Source of the DNA: Qipengyuania gaetbuli
GTDB lineage: Bacteria > Pseudomonadota > Alphaproteobacteria > Sphingomonadales > Sphingomonadaceae
Reading direction: 5' to 3'
NCBI RefSeq assembly: GCF_020524765.1
Contig: NZ_JAIVLR010000001.1
Span: forward strand, 1,550,001 to 1,614,000
DNA length: 64,000 nucleotides
Numbering within the stretch: position 1 is the first letter of the stretch; the number at the start of each line of letters is the position of its first letter. The notes under the pieces are model-generated. The model was given only the letters and a program-made list of their open reading frames with translations. It had not been told where the DNA came from and made no database searches. Positions 42,135 to 50,930 of the stretch are shown piece after piece. The position numbers and the translations under genes were made by a program.

Positions 42135-44477
42135 ATGGGAAGACCGAGCGCGAATAGCGAAGAGGTGCGCCGCCTGCTGCTGGTGCGGCGCCTGCGGGCA
42201 GTGACCGCGGGCAATACGCTCGCGACCCTTTCGGCCATCGCCTCCATTTTCGTGCTCGTCATCGCTTTCGACGAAGCCAAGTTGGAAGTACCGATCCTGA
42301 CTTGGGCGGGCGCGGCCATCGGCCTGTTCTGCCTCAGGGCGTTCTATTTCGCCTCGCTCGATCCCGAGATCGGCGATGCCGCCTCGTTGCGCCGCGATTA
42401 CCGCCGCGTGACCGGTGCGATGATGGCCTCGAGCGTGATCTGGGCAGTCGGTTTCGTACTCCTTGCCCTGATTGCGCAGGGGCTGGAAATCGCGACGCTC
42501 GCAGTCGTGGGTACCGCGATGATGGTCGGCGTGCTGCTGATCCACCGCGCCGCCCCGCAGGCTGGCTATGTCCATATCGTCATGCTGCTGGGCGGGCTCC
42601 TCGCTGCTGCATGGCTTGCCATCGGTATCGAGGCGACGCCGGTGGCAGCGCTGCTGGTAGTCTACGGCCTCACCCTGTGGCGGGCGGTCGGGCGCATGGA
42701 TGCAGCCTTCGAGGCGGCTGTGGTGGCCGATATCGAGCGCGAGGATGCCGCCGCGACGGTTGCCATGCTGCTGCATGATTACGAAGAGCAGTCAACCGAC
42801 TGGCTGTGGATCGTCGATAACGATGCGCGCCTGCGCGAAACCAGCGAACGCTTTGCCAAGGTGCTCGGCCTTGATGCAGAAACGCTCGAGGGCATGTCGC
42901 TGCTCGATCTCGTCGAACCGGGGGAAGAGCGGGAAGGGCTCTCGCGCTTCCTCGTCGAACAGCGGGCCTTCCGCGACCTGCCGGTGACCATCGCAGTCGA
43001 AGGGGAACGGCGCTTCTGGCAATTGTCGGGCCGTCCGCGGATGGACGGCACGATGAGCGGGATCGGCCGCGACGTCACGTCCGCGCGGCTGATCGAACAG
43101 CGCGTCACCTTCATGGCGCATTACGACAATCTGACGAACCTCGCCAACCGCTACCTCTTCAACGAGCGGCTGCGCGAACTGCTGGGCGACAGCCATTCGC
43201 GCGGGGCTAATATCGCGCTGTTCTATCTCGACCTCGACGATTTCAAGGCGATCAACGACACGCGCGGCCACCTTGTCGGGGACCGGCTTCTGCGCGAAGT
43301 CGGCGAACGGCTTGCAGGCGAAGTCCGCCAGCAGGATCTCGTCGCCCGGCTCGGCGGGGACGAGTTTGCCGTGCTGATCGAAACGCGCGCAGGCGACGGC
43401 CTGCTGATCGAACGGGCGCACCGTTTCCTGTCGGTCGTGCGCGCGCCCTACGAGATTGACGGGCACAGCTACCGTGTCTCCACCAGCGTGGGCGTGGCGC
43501 GCTGTCTGGAGGGCGATTGCGATGCCGAGGAATTGATGCGCCGCGCAGACCTTGCGCTCTATGCAGCCAAGAACAAGGGGCGCGACAACCTTGCCCTGTT
43601 CGAGCCGCGTCTCGACCAGGAAGCGCGCGAGCGGCGTGATATCGAGGCTGACCTGCGCGAGGCGCTGGCGCGCGACCAGATGCAGCTGCATTTCCAGCCG
43701 ATCATCGAACTCGATACCGGCCAGACCACGGGCTACGAGGCGCTGCTGCGCTGGTACCACCCGACCCGCGGCGTGCTGGGACCGGCGGATTTCCTGCCCG
43801 TGGCAGAAGATACCGGCCTGATCACGTCGATCGGCGAATGGGTCATCCGCCGCGCGCTGGAAGAAACGGTCGGCTGGGACGGCGATTTCCGCATCGCGAT
43901 CAACCTGTCGACCACGCAGGTCGCCGATGCGAAACTGGTTGCCGCCGTGTCGCAGGCCCTGCGCGCCACCGATTTCCCGCCCGAACGGGTCGAGCTGGAA
44001 ATCACCGAGCACGTGCTGATGGATACCAGCGATGCCAATCGCGAGACGCTTCTGGCCCTGCGCGAGCTGGGCGTACGCATCGCGCTCGACGATTTCGGGA
44101 CCGGCTATTCCTCGCTCGCCTACCTGCGCCGTTTCCCCTTCAACCGGATCAAGATCGACCGCGCCTTCGTGCGCGACGTGACGCATGATCTCGGCAGCCA
44201 GGCGATCATCTCGACCATCACGCGCCTTGCCGAGGCGATGGACATGGAGACGACCGCCGAAGGTATCGAGGACCGCGAGCAGCTCGACCTTCTGCGCAAG
44301 CTCGGGGTGAAGGAGGCGCAGGGTTTCCTCATCTGCAAGCCGATGCTGGCCGAAACACTGGCGCAGGAAGACCCGGAACACGGCGCGAAAATCAGCCCGC
44401 CGGTCGACAAGGCGGTGATCGACTACCGCGCTGCACGCAAGGCGGCCCTGAAGCGCCGGGGAGGCCAGGCCGCGTGA
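42135..44477 (+). CDS. Membrane-bound PAS-GGDEF-EAL cyclic di-GMP protein
   Basis: About 780 residues. Six hydrophobic segments (about residues 20-195) are followed by a PAS-like domain (about 225-320), a GGDEF domain (LGGDEF intact, preceded by an RQQD inhibitory site five residues before it) and an EAL domain (YEALLRW, ITEHVLMDTS, LDDFGTGYSS, QGFLICKP). Both catalytic halves keep their main motifs, so it could make or break cyclic di-GMP. There is no LapD-type periplasmic domain. I chose the ATG at 42135 because GGGGG lies five bases upstream; other starts at 42093 and 42102 are possible. It overlaps the next small gene by 4 nt. Confidence 0.9.
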   Translation: MGRPSANSEEVRRLLLVRRLRAVTAGNTLATLSAIASIFVLVIAFDEAKLEVPILTWAGAAIGLFCLRAFYFASLDPEIGDAASLRRDYRRVTGAMMASSVIWAVGFVLLALIAQGLEIATLAVVGTAMMVGVLLIHRAAPQAGYVHIVMLLGGLLAAAWLAIGIEATPVAALLVVYGLTLWRAVGRMDAAFEAAVVADIEREDAAATVAMLLHDYEEQSTDWLWIVDNDARLRETSERFAKVLGLDAETLEGMSLLDLVEPGEEREGLSRFLVEQRAFRDLPVTIAVEGERRFWQLSGRPRMDGTMSGIGRDVTSARLIEQRVTFMAHYDNLTNLANRYLFNERLRELLGDSHSRGANIALFYLDLDDFKAINDTRGHLVGDRLLREVGERLAGEVRQQDLVARLGGDEFAVLIETRAGDGLLIERAHRFLSVVRAPYEIDGHSYRVSTSVGVARCLEGDCDAEELMRRADLALYAAKNKGRDNLALFEPRLDQEARERRDIEADLREALARDQMQLHFQPIIELDTGQTTGYEALLRWYHPTRGVLGPADFLPVAEDTGLITSIGEWVIRRALEETVGWDGDFRIAINLSTTQVADAKLVAAVSQALRATDFPPERVELEITEHVLMDTSDANRETLLALRELGVRIALDDFGTGYSSLAYLRRFPFNRIKIDRAFVRDVTHDLGSQAIISTITRLAEAMDMETTAEGIEDREQLDLLRKLGVKEAQGFLICKPMLAETLAQEDPEHGAKISPPVDKAVIDYRAARKAALKRRGGQAA

Positions 44478-44932
44478 GGGCGGCGCTACTGCTGGCGGCA
44501 ATGCTTGCCGCATGTGCGCCGGCCGCCGACGAGCCGACGGCAGAGCCTTCGCCCGCAGCGGCCGATACGGGAATCGTCCCGGCCAGCATCGTGGGGGAAT
44601 ACCGCGTCGCCGGGATCGACGGAGAGCCGCTGGAGACCGACTTCGGCATCGCGCTTTCGATCACGGAGGAGACGATCGGTTACGAACCGCGCTGCCTCGG
44701 CTTTGCCTGGACCTACGGCCTCGAAGACGGGCGCGTCGAAATACAGCGCGATCCTGCCTACGGGCCGCAACCTGCGCCCGGCGGCGGGACGGTGACCTGC
44801 CTGCCCGCCGTATCGCCGCAGCATCGCGCGCTGGCGGTTGCCATCGATGCCGCAGAGGAGGTGCGCCGCACTCCCGCCAATGCGGTGGAACTGCGCGGCG
44901 GCGGACATTCGGTCACGCTCTTCTCGCAATAG
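44474..44932 (+). CDS. Small lipoprotein related to the protein at 41264
   Basis: A 152-residue protein that starts at a GTG overlapping the stop of the GGDEF-EAL gene (GTGA). The signal ends in a good lipobox (MLAAC, Cys14). The mature part reads VGEYRVAGIDGEPLETDFGIAL and has two cysteines (in EPRCLGF and VTCLP), similar in plan to one half of the protein at 41264-42025. Being coupled to the cyclic di-GMP gene, it may be a periplasmic partner of it; that is inference. Confidence 0.7.
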   Translation: MRAALLLAAMLAACAPAADEPTAEPSPAAADTGIVPASIVGEYRVAGIDGEPLETDFGIALSITEETIGYEPRCLGFAWTYGLEDGRVEIQRDPAYGPQPAPGGGTVTCLPAVSPQHRALAVAIDAAEEVRRTPANAVELRGGGHSVTLFSQ

Positions 44933-44959
44933 GCTGCGCGCTGCGCTATCGGCGCGGCC

Positions 44960-46306
44960 ATGACCACCATTACGCGTTTCGCGCCGTCTCCGACCGGGCG
45001 TCTCCATGTCGGCAATATCCGCACCGCGCTCCACAACTGGATGCTCGCGCGAAAGGCCGGCGGGCGCTTCATGCTGCGCATCGACGACACCGATGCGGAG
45101 CGCAGCCGCGAGGAATATGTCGACGCGATCCGCGCCGATCTTGCCTGGCTGGGGCTAGAGCCCGATGGCGAGGAGCGCCAGTCGCTGCGCCTTGCCAAGT
45201 ACGAGGCCGCATTCGAGGCGCTGAGGGCCGCAGGCCGGGTCTATCCCGCCTACGAGACCGCGCAGGAACTCGAACTCAAGCGCAAGATCCAGCTGGGCCG
45301 CGGTCTGCCGCCGATCTACGACCGCGGCGCGCTCAAGCTCACGCAGGAAGAACGCGCTGCGAAGGAGTCGGAAGGCATCGCTCCGCACTGGCGCTTCAAG
45401 CTCGATCACGACGAGCCGATTACTTGGGGCGACGGCGTGCGCGGGGTGCAGAAATTCGACGCTGCCCAGCTTTCCGATCCGGTCATCCGGCGCGCCGACG
45501 GCAGCTGGCTCTACATGCTTCCGAGCGCAATCGACGATTTGGACATGGGCGTCACCGACGTGCTGCGGGGCGAAGACCATGTCAGCAATACTGCCGTTCA
45601 AATTCAGATGTTTACCGCGCTTATTGCTGCACAATATGCTGCAGCAAAAATTCCGCGGTTCGCGCATGAGGCTTTGCTGGTCGGGCGTGAGGGCAAGCTG
45701 TCGAAACGCCTCGGTTCGCTGGGCTGCGATGCCTTCCGCGAGAAAGGCATCGAGCCGCAGGCGCTTGTGGCGCTGCTTGCCCGTCTCGGCACCAGCCAGC
45801 CGGTCGAACCGATCGCCGATCGCAGCGTGCTGGTCGACAGCTTCGACCTGTCCACTTTCGGCCGGGCGCCTGCGAAATTCGACGATGCGGAACTGGAGCG
45901 GATCAATGCCGCGCTGGTCCACCAGATGAATTTTGCATCCGTCGAGCATCGCTTGCCCGAAGGCATGGACGAAGCCGGCTGGCACGCCATCCGCCCGAAC
46001 CTTTCGCACGTGCACGAGGTGGCCGACTGGTGGCAGCTCGTCACCGGCCCGATCGCCCAGCCGGACTTTGCCGATCACGACCGCGCTTACCTTGAAGAGG
46101 CTGCGCGCCTTCTCACCTGGGGCGATGATCCCTGGCACGCGCTCACCAATGCGCTGAAGGAGGCGACGGGGCGCAAGGGCAAGTCGCTGTTCCTGCCGCT
46201 GCGGCAGGCACTGACCGGTATGGACCACGGCCCCGACATGGCGGAACTCCTGCCGCTGATCGGCGAGGCGGAGGCGCGCGCGCGGCTGGAACGGGCAGCC
46301 GCCTAG
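44960..46306 (+). CDS. gltX: Glutamyl-tRNA synthetase
   Basis: A 448-residue class I aminoacyl-tRNA synthetase that charges glutamate (and in many alphaproteobacteria also mischarges tRNA-Gln). The HIGH-like motif is in APSPTGRLHVGNIRTAL, and the KMSKS-like motif is GKLSKRLG near residue 245. RIDDTDAERS and LRGEDHVSNT are further family signatures. There may be a second gltX elsewhere, as is common in this group, but that cannot be judged here. It lies 27 bp after the small lipoprotein gene. Confidence 0.96.
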   Translation: MTTITRFAPSPTGRLHVGNIRTALHNWMLARKAGGRFMLRIDDTDAERSREEYVDAIRADLAWLGLEPDGEERQSLRLAKYEAAFEALRAAGRVYPAYETAQELELKRKIQLGRGLPPIYDRGALKLTQEERAAKESEGIAPHWRFKLDHDEPITWGDGVRGVQKFDAAQLSDPVIRRADGSWLYMLPSAIDDLDMGVTDVLRGEDHVSNTAVQIQMFTALIAAQYAAAKIPRFAHEALLVGREGKLSKRLGSLGCDAFREKGIEPQALVALLARLGTSQPVEPIADRSVLVDSFDLSTFGRAPAKFDDAELERINAALVHQMNFASVEHRLPEGMDEAGWHAIRPNLSHVHEVADWWQLVTGPIAQPDFADHDRAYLEEAARLLTWGDDPWHALTNALKEATGRKGKSLFLPLRQALTGMDHGPDMAELLPLIGEAEARARLERAAA

Positions 46307-46416
46307 GCCCGCTGCAATTCGTGCGGGCTTGTGCCGGACTGGACCGCGCTCTAGCGTGAGCCGATAACAAGCCAATTACGGTCGCAGGGTGCGCAGCTCT
46401 TCTAGGGAGGGAGACT

Positions 46417-47052
46417 ATGCCTGCATTTTCACGCCGTAATTTCATCGTCGCTGGGGGCGCTGCCACCATCGCGGCACCCGTAGCCGGACAGGACCTGCTC
46501 GAAGTCCTCGGCAAATCGACCCCGCCGCAGCAACTCGGCCCGTTCTATCCGACCGTAAGGCCGCTCGACCAGGATTCCGACCTGACCCATGTGCAGGGCG
46601 TTCATGGGACGGCGCAGGGCGATCTCCTCGATGTCTTCGGCGTGGTGACCAACCACGACGGCTCGCCGCTTGCCGGCGTGACGCTGGACCTGTGGCAAGC
46701 CAATGCGGTGGGCCGGTACATGCACGGCGGCGACCAGCGCGAGGAACTGCCGCTCGACCCCTATTTCCAGGGCTCTGCCGTGCTGGTGACCGATGCGCAA
46801 GGGCGCTACCGTTTCCGCACCATCCGCCCCGGCATCTATGCCTTCGGCGGCACCCCGCGGCCCCGCCACATCCATTTCGACATCAAGAGCCGGCAGGCGC
46901 GCCTGACCACTCAGATGTATTTCCCGGGCGAGAAGGAGAACGCGATCGAGGATATCGCGGACGAATCGCTCCTCGTCGCACGCGCAGCGGATGCACTCGA
47001 TGCGGGCGGTGTAGAAGCGCTGCGCTGGGACGTGAGATTGCCCTACGGCTGA
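46417..47052 (+). CDS. Exported intradiol dioxygenase-like protein
   Basis: A 211-residue protein with a twin-arginine signal (SRRNFIVAGGAATIAAP) and an intradiol ring-cleavage dioxygenase core. LDLWQANAVGRYMHGG gives Tyr101, RPGIYAFG gives Tyr141, and PRPRHIHFDI gives His151 and His153. These positions match the Fe(III) ligands Tyr/Tyr/His/His of protocatechuate and catechol dioxygenases. Tat-exported members of this superfamily are known but their substrates are mostly unknown. The gene is single and convergent with pyk. Confidence 0.85.
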   Translation: MPAFSRRNFIVAGGAATIAAPVAGQDLLEVLGKSTPPQQLGPFYPTVRPLDQDSDLTHVQGVHGTAQGDLLDVFGVVTNHDGSPLAGVTLDLWQANAVGRYMHGGDQREELPLDPYFQGSAVLVTDAQGRYRFRTIRPGIYAFGGTPRPRHIHFDIKSRQARLTTQMYFPGEKENAIEDIADESLLVARAADALDAGGVEALRWDVRLPYG

Positions 47053-47067
47053 GCCAGCCGCGGACGA

Positions 47068-48555
47068 TCACCGGCCTTCGTATTTTTCCAGCTCGTCGCC
47101 GCTGACGGTGACGACGTGCATGAGATTGGTCGAGCCGGGCGTGCCGAAGGGAACGCCTGCGAGCGCGACCAGCTTGCTGCCCGCTCCGGCAAAGCCGTGG
47201 CGCAGCGCCATGCGCTTGCCCTTGGCGATCATCTCTTCGAAGCTGCCGATGTCCTTGGTCGCCACGGCGTGCGCGCCCCACAGCAGGGCAAGGCGGCGGG
47301 CGGTCTTCATGCTGGGCGTGAGGACCAGCATGGGCACGCTCGGGCGTTCGCGCGCCACGCGGCGAGCGGTGCTGCCCGAACCCGTGAAGACGGTGATCGC
47401 GGCGATCGAGACGGTGTCGGCCACGGTCATGCAGGCATGGGCCAGCGCGTCGGCGGTGGTCTTGTCCGGCGGCGTGTCGAGAAAGCGCACGCGGGGGAGA
47501 TAGGCCTCGTCCCGTTCGACCTGGTGGGCGATGCGGTGCATGATGGTGACGGCCTCTTCCGGCCAGTCGCCGGCGGCGGTTTCCGCCGACAGCATCACGG
47601 CATCGGCACCGTCGTAGACGGCATTGGCGACGTCGGAGACCTCGGCGCGGGTCGGCGCGGGGCTCTCGATCATGCTTTCGAGCATCTGGGTGGCTACGAT
47701 CACCGGCTTGCCGGCGGTGCGCGCCTTGTTGACGATCTGCTTCTGGAGCGGCGGGACTTCCTGCGGCTCCAGCTCCACGCCGAGGTCGCCGCGGGCGACC
47801 ATGATGCCGTCGGACAGTTCGATGATCTCGTCGAGCCGGCGGACGGCCATGGGCTTTTCGATCTTGGCGCACAGCGCACCATACCCGCCCATCAACTTGC
47901 GCGCCTCGGCAAGGTCTTCGGGACGCTGCACGAAGCTGAGGCCGATCCAGTCGACGCCCTGCTGCATCGCGAATGCCAGGTCCTTGCGGTCCTTGTCGGT
48001 CAGTGCGGGGATCGGCACTTCGGCATCGGGTACGTTGACGCCCTTGCGGTCGGAAATGACGCCGCCGACTTCGGCCGAACAAAGGATCTCGTTCTCGTCG
48101 GCACGGATCACGCGCAGGCGGATCTTGCCGTCGTTGATCAGCAGGCGCTGGCCCTTTTCGAGCAGGCCGAACAGCTCGGGATGCGGCAATTCGACGCGGG
48201 TTTCGTCGCCCGGCTCGGGATTGCGGTCGAGCGTGAAATGGCCCGAATGGCGGATGACCGCCTTGCCGTCCTTGAACTTGCCCACGCGCAGCTTCGGGCC
48301 CTGCAAATCGGCCAGGATCGCGATGGGGCGGTGGAACTGCTTTTCCAGCGCGCGGATCGCGGCGATCGTTTCGCCATGGGTCTCGTGCTCGCCATGGCTC
48401 ATGTTGACGCGGAAGGCATCGACCCCGGCCTTGAACAGGCGGGCGAGCATTTCGGGAGATCGGCTGGCCGGACCCACGGTCGCGAGAATTTTGACCTTGC
48501 GGCCACGGGGATCGAGCTTGGGTGCGCCTTCGCGCTCTTTGTCGGGCTTTGCCAT
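47068..48555 (-). CDS. pyk: Pyruvate kinase
   Basis: A 495-residue glycolytic enzyme that makes pyruvate and ATP from phosphoenolpyruvate and ADP. Motifs include KILATVGPASRSPEML, FRVNMSHGEHE, the active-site region GVDWIGLSFVQRPEDLAEAR, the MVARGDLGVELEPQEVPPLQK signature (split by the substrate loop), and ATQMLESMIESPAPTRAEVSDVANA. It is complete and its length is typical. It is a single gene, divergent from the DUF1244 gene. Confidence 0.97.
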   Translation of the reverse strand: MAKPDKEREGAPKLDPRGRKVKILATVGPASRSPEMLARLFKAGVDAFRVNMSHGEHETHGETIAAIRALEKQFHRPIAILADLQGPKLRVGKFKDGKAVIRHSGHFTLDRNPEPGDETRVELPHPELFGLLEKGQRLLINDGKIRLRVIRADENEILCSAEVGGVISDRKGVNVPDAEVPIPALTDKDRKDLAFAMQQGVDWIGLSFVQRPEDLAEARKLMGGYGALCAKIEKPMAVRRLDEIIELSDGIMVARGDLGVELEPQEVPPLQKQIVNKARTAGKPVIVATQMLESMIESPAPTRAEVSDVANAVYDGADAVMLSAETAAGDWPEEAVTIMHRIAHQVERDEAYLPRVRFLDTPPDKTTADALAHACMTVADTVSIAAITVFTGSGSTARRVARERPSVPMLVLTPSMKTARRLALLWGAHAVATKDIGSFEEMIAKGKRMALRHGFAGAGSKLVALAGVPFGTPGSTNLMHVVTVSGDELEKYEGR

Positions 48556-48601
48556 GAACCAGCGCTATGGCAGGGCGGTGAGACATTTCAAGGACGATGA
48601 C

Positions 48602-48916
48602 ATGGTTACGAATGCACCCGACCCGCTCGACCGACTGCCCGATGACGTAGCGGCAGCAGCCTTCAGGCGCCTGGTCCGGCACCTGCGTCACCGCCACGAT
48701 GCCCAGAATATCGACCTGATGGGGCTGGCCGGTTTCTGCCGCAATTGCCTCGCCGACTGGATCATCGATGCCGGTTATGAAGGCGACAAGGCGCAGGCGC
48801 GCGAACTGGTCCACGGAATGCCGCAGGACGAATGGAAGGCGACCCGCCAGACGCCTGCCACGCCAGAGCAGCTGGAGCGCATGGAAGCCAGCATCGCGAA
48901 AAATCGCGTGGAGTAG
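48602..48916 (+). CDS. DUF1244 family protein
   Basis: A 104-residue soluble protein. [32 protein letters not shown] and [14 protein letters not shown] follow the DUF1244 pattern, including the conserved Cys pair in FCRNCL. Function unknown; the family is widespread in proteobacteria. The ATG at 48602 has AAGGA eight bases upstream. It stands between pyk and gapR. Confidence 0.88.
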   Translation: MVTNAPDPLDRLPDDVAAAAFRRLVRHLRHRHDAQNIDLMGLAGFCRNCLADWIIDAGYEGDKAQARELVHGMPQDEWKATRQTPATPEQLERMEASIAKNRVE

Positions 48917-48999
48917 CGAGTCGCCGCCTTCACCCCGCGCGGCTGGGTGGCTATTCGCACCGGCCAACCGATTCTCAAGATCACCGGAGTTACCTTCAC

Positions 49000-49236
49000 A
49001 TGGCCGAAGCCACCGACGACCGCCTGCGCCTTCTCATCGAGCGCATCGAACGCCTCGAAGAAGAGAAGAAGGGCATCGCCGACGATATCCGCGACGTTTA
49101 CGCCGAATCCAAGGCGGTGGGCTACGACACCAAGATCATGCGCCAGATCATCAAGCTTCGCAAAATGAAGCCAGACGAGCGCAGCGAGCAGGAAACCATC
49201 CTCGATACCTACAAGGCCGCGCTCGGAATGGGTTGA
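49000..49236 (+). CDS. gapR: GapR-type nucleoid-associated protein (DUF2312)
   Basis: A 78-residue protein that covers the entire DUF2312 family: a long first helix ([20 protein letters not shown]), then [32 protein letters not shown] and a short end. In Caulobacter GapR binds overtwisted, AT-rich DNA ahead of moving polymerases and helps replication and chromosome segregation. The sequence match is strong over the full length. The family is almost confined to Alphaproteobacteria, which supports the taxon call. Confidence 0.95.
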   Translation: MAEATDDRLRLLIERIERLEEEKKGIADDIRDVYAESKAVGYDTKIMRQIIKLRKMKPDERSEQETILDTYKAALGMG

Positions 49237-49258
49237 TTTGCTTGACTTTCCTTGCGTA

Positions 49259-49278
49259 TTGGTGAAGTAATACACCAA
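49259..49278. repeat. Nested inverted repeats upstream of a small membrane-protein gene
   Basis: TTGGTG-AAGTAATA-CACCAA (6-bp arms) overlaps a second dyad, GTATT-GGTGAAGT-AATAC (49256-49273). A TTGACT lies at 49242-49247. It sits 18 bases before the start of the gene at 49297 and could be an operator over its promoter; the regulator is unknown. Confidence 0.5.
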
Positions 49279-49296
49279 ATCAACAAGGAGAGCGGT

Positions 49297-49548
49297 ATGT
49301 CGGAAGTAAATCGCGGGGCAGGACTGGTCGGGCTGGTCCTGCTGGGGCCGGTCTTCATCGCCATCGTATCGCTGGTGGCGATGCTGTTCGGGGCGGCGGC
49401 CGGCTGGGCAGGTGGCCTTATCTTCCCGCAGGTTTTCGACCGGCTGACCACGCTGATCTTCGGTGAGGCGATACCCGCATGGCAGCTCGGCGCGATGCTG
49501 GGTTTCCTTGCGACCTTCCTTCGCGCATCCTTCCCAAAGCGCAAGTAG
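49297..49548 (+). CDS. Small membrane protein preceding a YbjQ-family gene
   Basis: An 83-residue protein with two hydrophobic segments, one long Gly/Ala-rich one ([20 protein letters not shown] onward) and a second near the C-terminus, ending FPKRK. AAGGAG lies six bases before the ATG. No family I recognise. It is followed 10 bp later by the YbjQ-family gene, so both probably form a two-gene operon under the palindrome at 49259-49278. Confidence 0.75.
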   Translation: MSEVNRGAGLVGLVLLGPVFIAIVSLVAMLFGAAAGWAGGLIFPQVFDRLTTLIFGEAIPAWQLGAMLGFLATFLRASFPKRK

Positions 49549-49558
49549 GAGAGCAGTC

Positions 49559-49906
49559 ATGGCAGGACCCTGGAAAGACGCCCGCGGCGTCATCGTCACC
49601 ACCACGCCCACGATCGAGGGCAGGCCGATCCAGGAATACCTGGGCATCGTGACCGGCGAGGTGATCGTGGGCGCCAACATCTTCCGCGACCTGTTCGCCA
49701 ATATCCGCGACATCGTCGGCGGGCGTTCGGGCAGCTACGAACGCATCCTTGCCGATGCGCGCAACCAGGCGATCGAGGAATTGCAGGCCGAAGCGGCCAC
49801 GCGCGGCGGCAATGCGGTGGTCGGCATCGACCTCGATTACGAGGTGATCGGCGACACCGGTTCGATGCTGATGGTCAGCGCCAGCGGTACGGCGGTGAAG
49901 ATCTGA
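49559..49906 (+). CDS. YbjQ/DUF74 family protein
   Basis: A 115-residue cytoplasmic protein of the YbjQ (UPF0145) family. [22 protein letters not shown], then [25 protein letters not shown], then [25 protein letters not shown] are all typical. Members form pentamers and are annotated as putative heavy-metal-binding, but function is not settled. The ATG at 49559 follows GGAGAG by a few bases. Co-transcribed with the small membrane protein before it; convergent with trpS. Confidence 0.92.
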   Translation: MAGPWKDARGVIVTTTPTIEGRPIQEYLGIVTGEVIVGANIFRDLFANIRDIVGGRSGSYERILADARNQAIEELQAEAATRGGNAVVGIDLDYEVIGDTGSMLMVSASGTAVKI

Positions 49907-49907
49907 C

Positions 49908-50924
49908 CTAGCCGCGCACGAGGCCGAGCGCCTCGTAGGTGGCGTCGAGCGTGGGCACGGCGATCTCGCGTGCCTGCGCCGCGCCGCGCGCGAGGATCGC
50001 GTCCAATGCCTCGCGGTCTTCGAGCAGTTCGGTGAACCGCGCCGAGATCGGGCGCAGCGTTTCCACCAGCAGTTCGCCCAGCGCGGGCTTGAACTTGCCG
50101 AAGCCTTCGCCGCCGAAGTCCTTCAGCACACCTTCCACGCTGCCGTCGGTCAGCGCGGCGTAGATCGTCACGAGGTTCAGCGCCTCGGGACGGTCCTCCA
50201 GCCCCTTTTCCTCGCTTGGCAGGGGTTCGGGGTCGGTCTTGGCCTTCTTGATCTTCTTCATCACCTCGTCCGGATCGTCGGCAAGGTTGATGCGGCTCAT
50301 GTCGGAAGGGTCCGACTTGCTCATCTTGGCCGCGCCGTTGCGCAGGCTCATGATGCGCGCAGCCTGCGGCGGCACGATCGGATCGGGCAGGGTGAAGACC
50401 GGCGCTTCCTCGGACGCGAAGTCGTTGTTGAACTTCTGCGCGATGTCGCGCGCCAGTTCGAGATGCTGCTTCTGGTCCTCGCCCACCGGCACGTGGGTCG
50501 CCTGGTAGAGCAGCACGTCGGCGGCCTGCAGGACGGGGTAGGTAAACAGCGCGACCGACTGGCCTTCGCGGTTCTTGCCTGCCTTGTCCTTCCACTGCGT
50601 CATGCGGTTGAGCCAGCCCATGCGCGCCGTGCCGCCCAGCAGCCACTGCAGTTCCGCGTGCTGCGGGACCTGTGCCTGGTTGAACAGCACGCTGCGCTGC
50701 GGATCGATCCCGCAGGCGACCAGCGCGGCGGCCATTTCCAGCGTGCCCTTGCGCAGCTCGGCCGGATCGTGCGGCATCGAGATCGCGTGCAGGTCGGCCA
50801 GGAAGAACAAGCACTGGTGACCGTCACCCATCTCGTCCTGCATGCGCACCCAGTTGCGGATCGCCCCCAGGTAATTGCCGAGGTGGAGATTGCCAGTGGG
50901 TTGGATGCCGGAAACAACGCGCAT
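49908..50924 (-). CDS. trpS: Tryptophanyl-tRNA synthetase
   Basis: A 338-residue class I synthetase that charges tRNA-Trp. The HIGH-like motif is HLGN (residues 14-17, in GIQPTGNLHLGNYLGA), and KMSKS is exact in AAKMSKSDPSD. The GDGHQCLFFLADLHA and LLYQATHVPVGEDQKQHLELARDIA stretches are typical. It is the third gene of a secB-murJ-trpS run, starting 6 bp after the murJ stop. Confidence 0.97.
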   Translation of the reverse strand: MRVVSGIQPTGNLHLGNYLGAIRNWVRMQDEMGDGHQCLFFLADLHAISMPHDPAELRKGTLEMAAALVACGIDPQRSVLFNQAQVPQHAELQWLLGGTARMGWLNRMTQWKDKAGKNREGQSVALFTYPVLQAADVLLYQATHVPVGEDQKQHLELARDIAQKFNNDFASEEAPVFTLPDPIVPPQAARIMSLRNGAAKMSKSDPSDMSRINLADDPDEVMKKIKKAKTDPEPLPSEEKGLEDRPEALNLVTIYAALTDGSVEGVLKDFGGEGFGKFKPALGELLVETLRPISARFTELLEDREALDAILARGAAQAREIAVPTLDATYEALGLVRG

Positions 50925-50930
50925 GACGGG

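Noticed and set aside
42135..44477. GGDEF-EAL protein as the LapD partner of the LapG-like protease
   Set aside because: LapD has a large periplasmic domain between two helices, a HAMP domain and degenerate catalytic motifs. This protein has six helices, a PAS domain and intact motifs, and lies 19 kb away.
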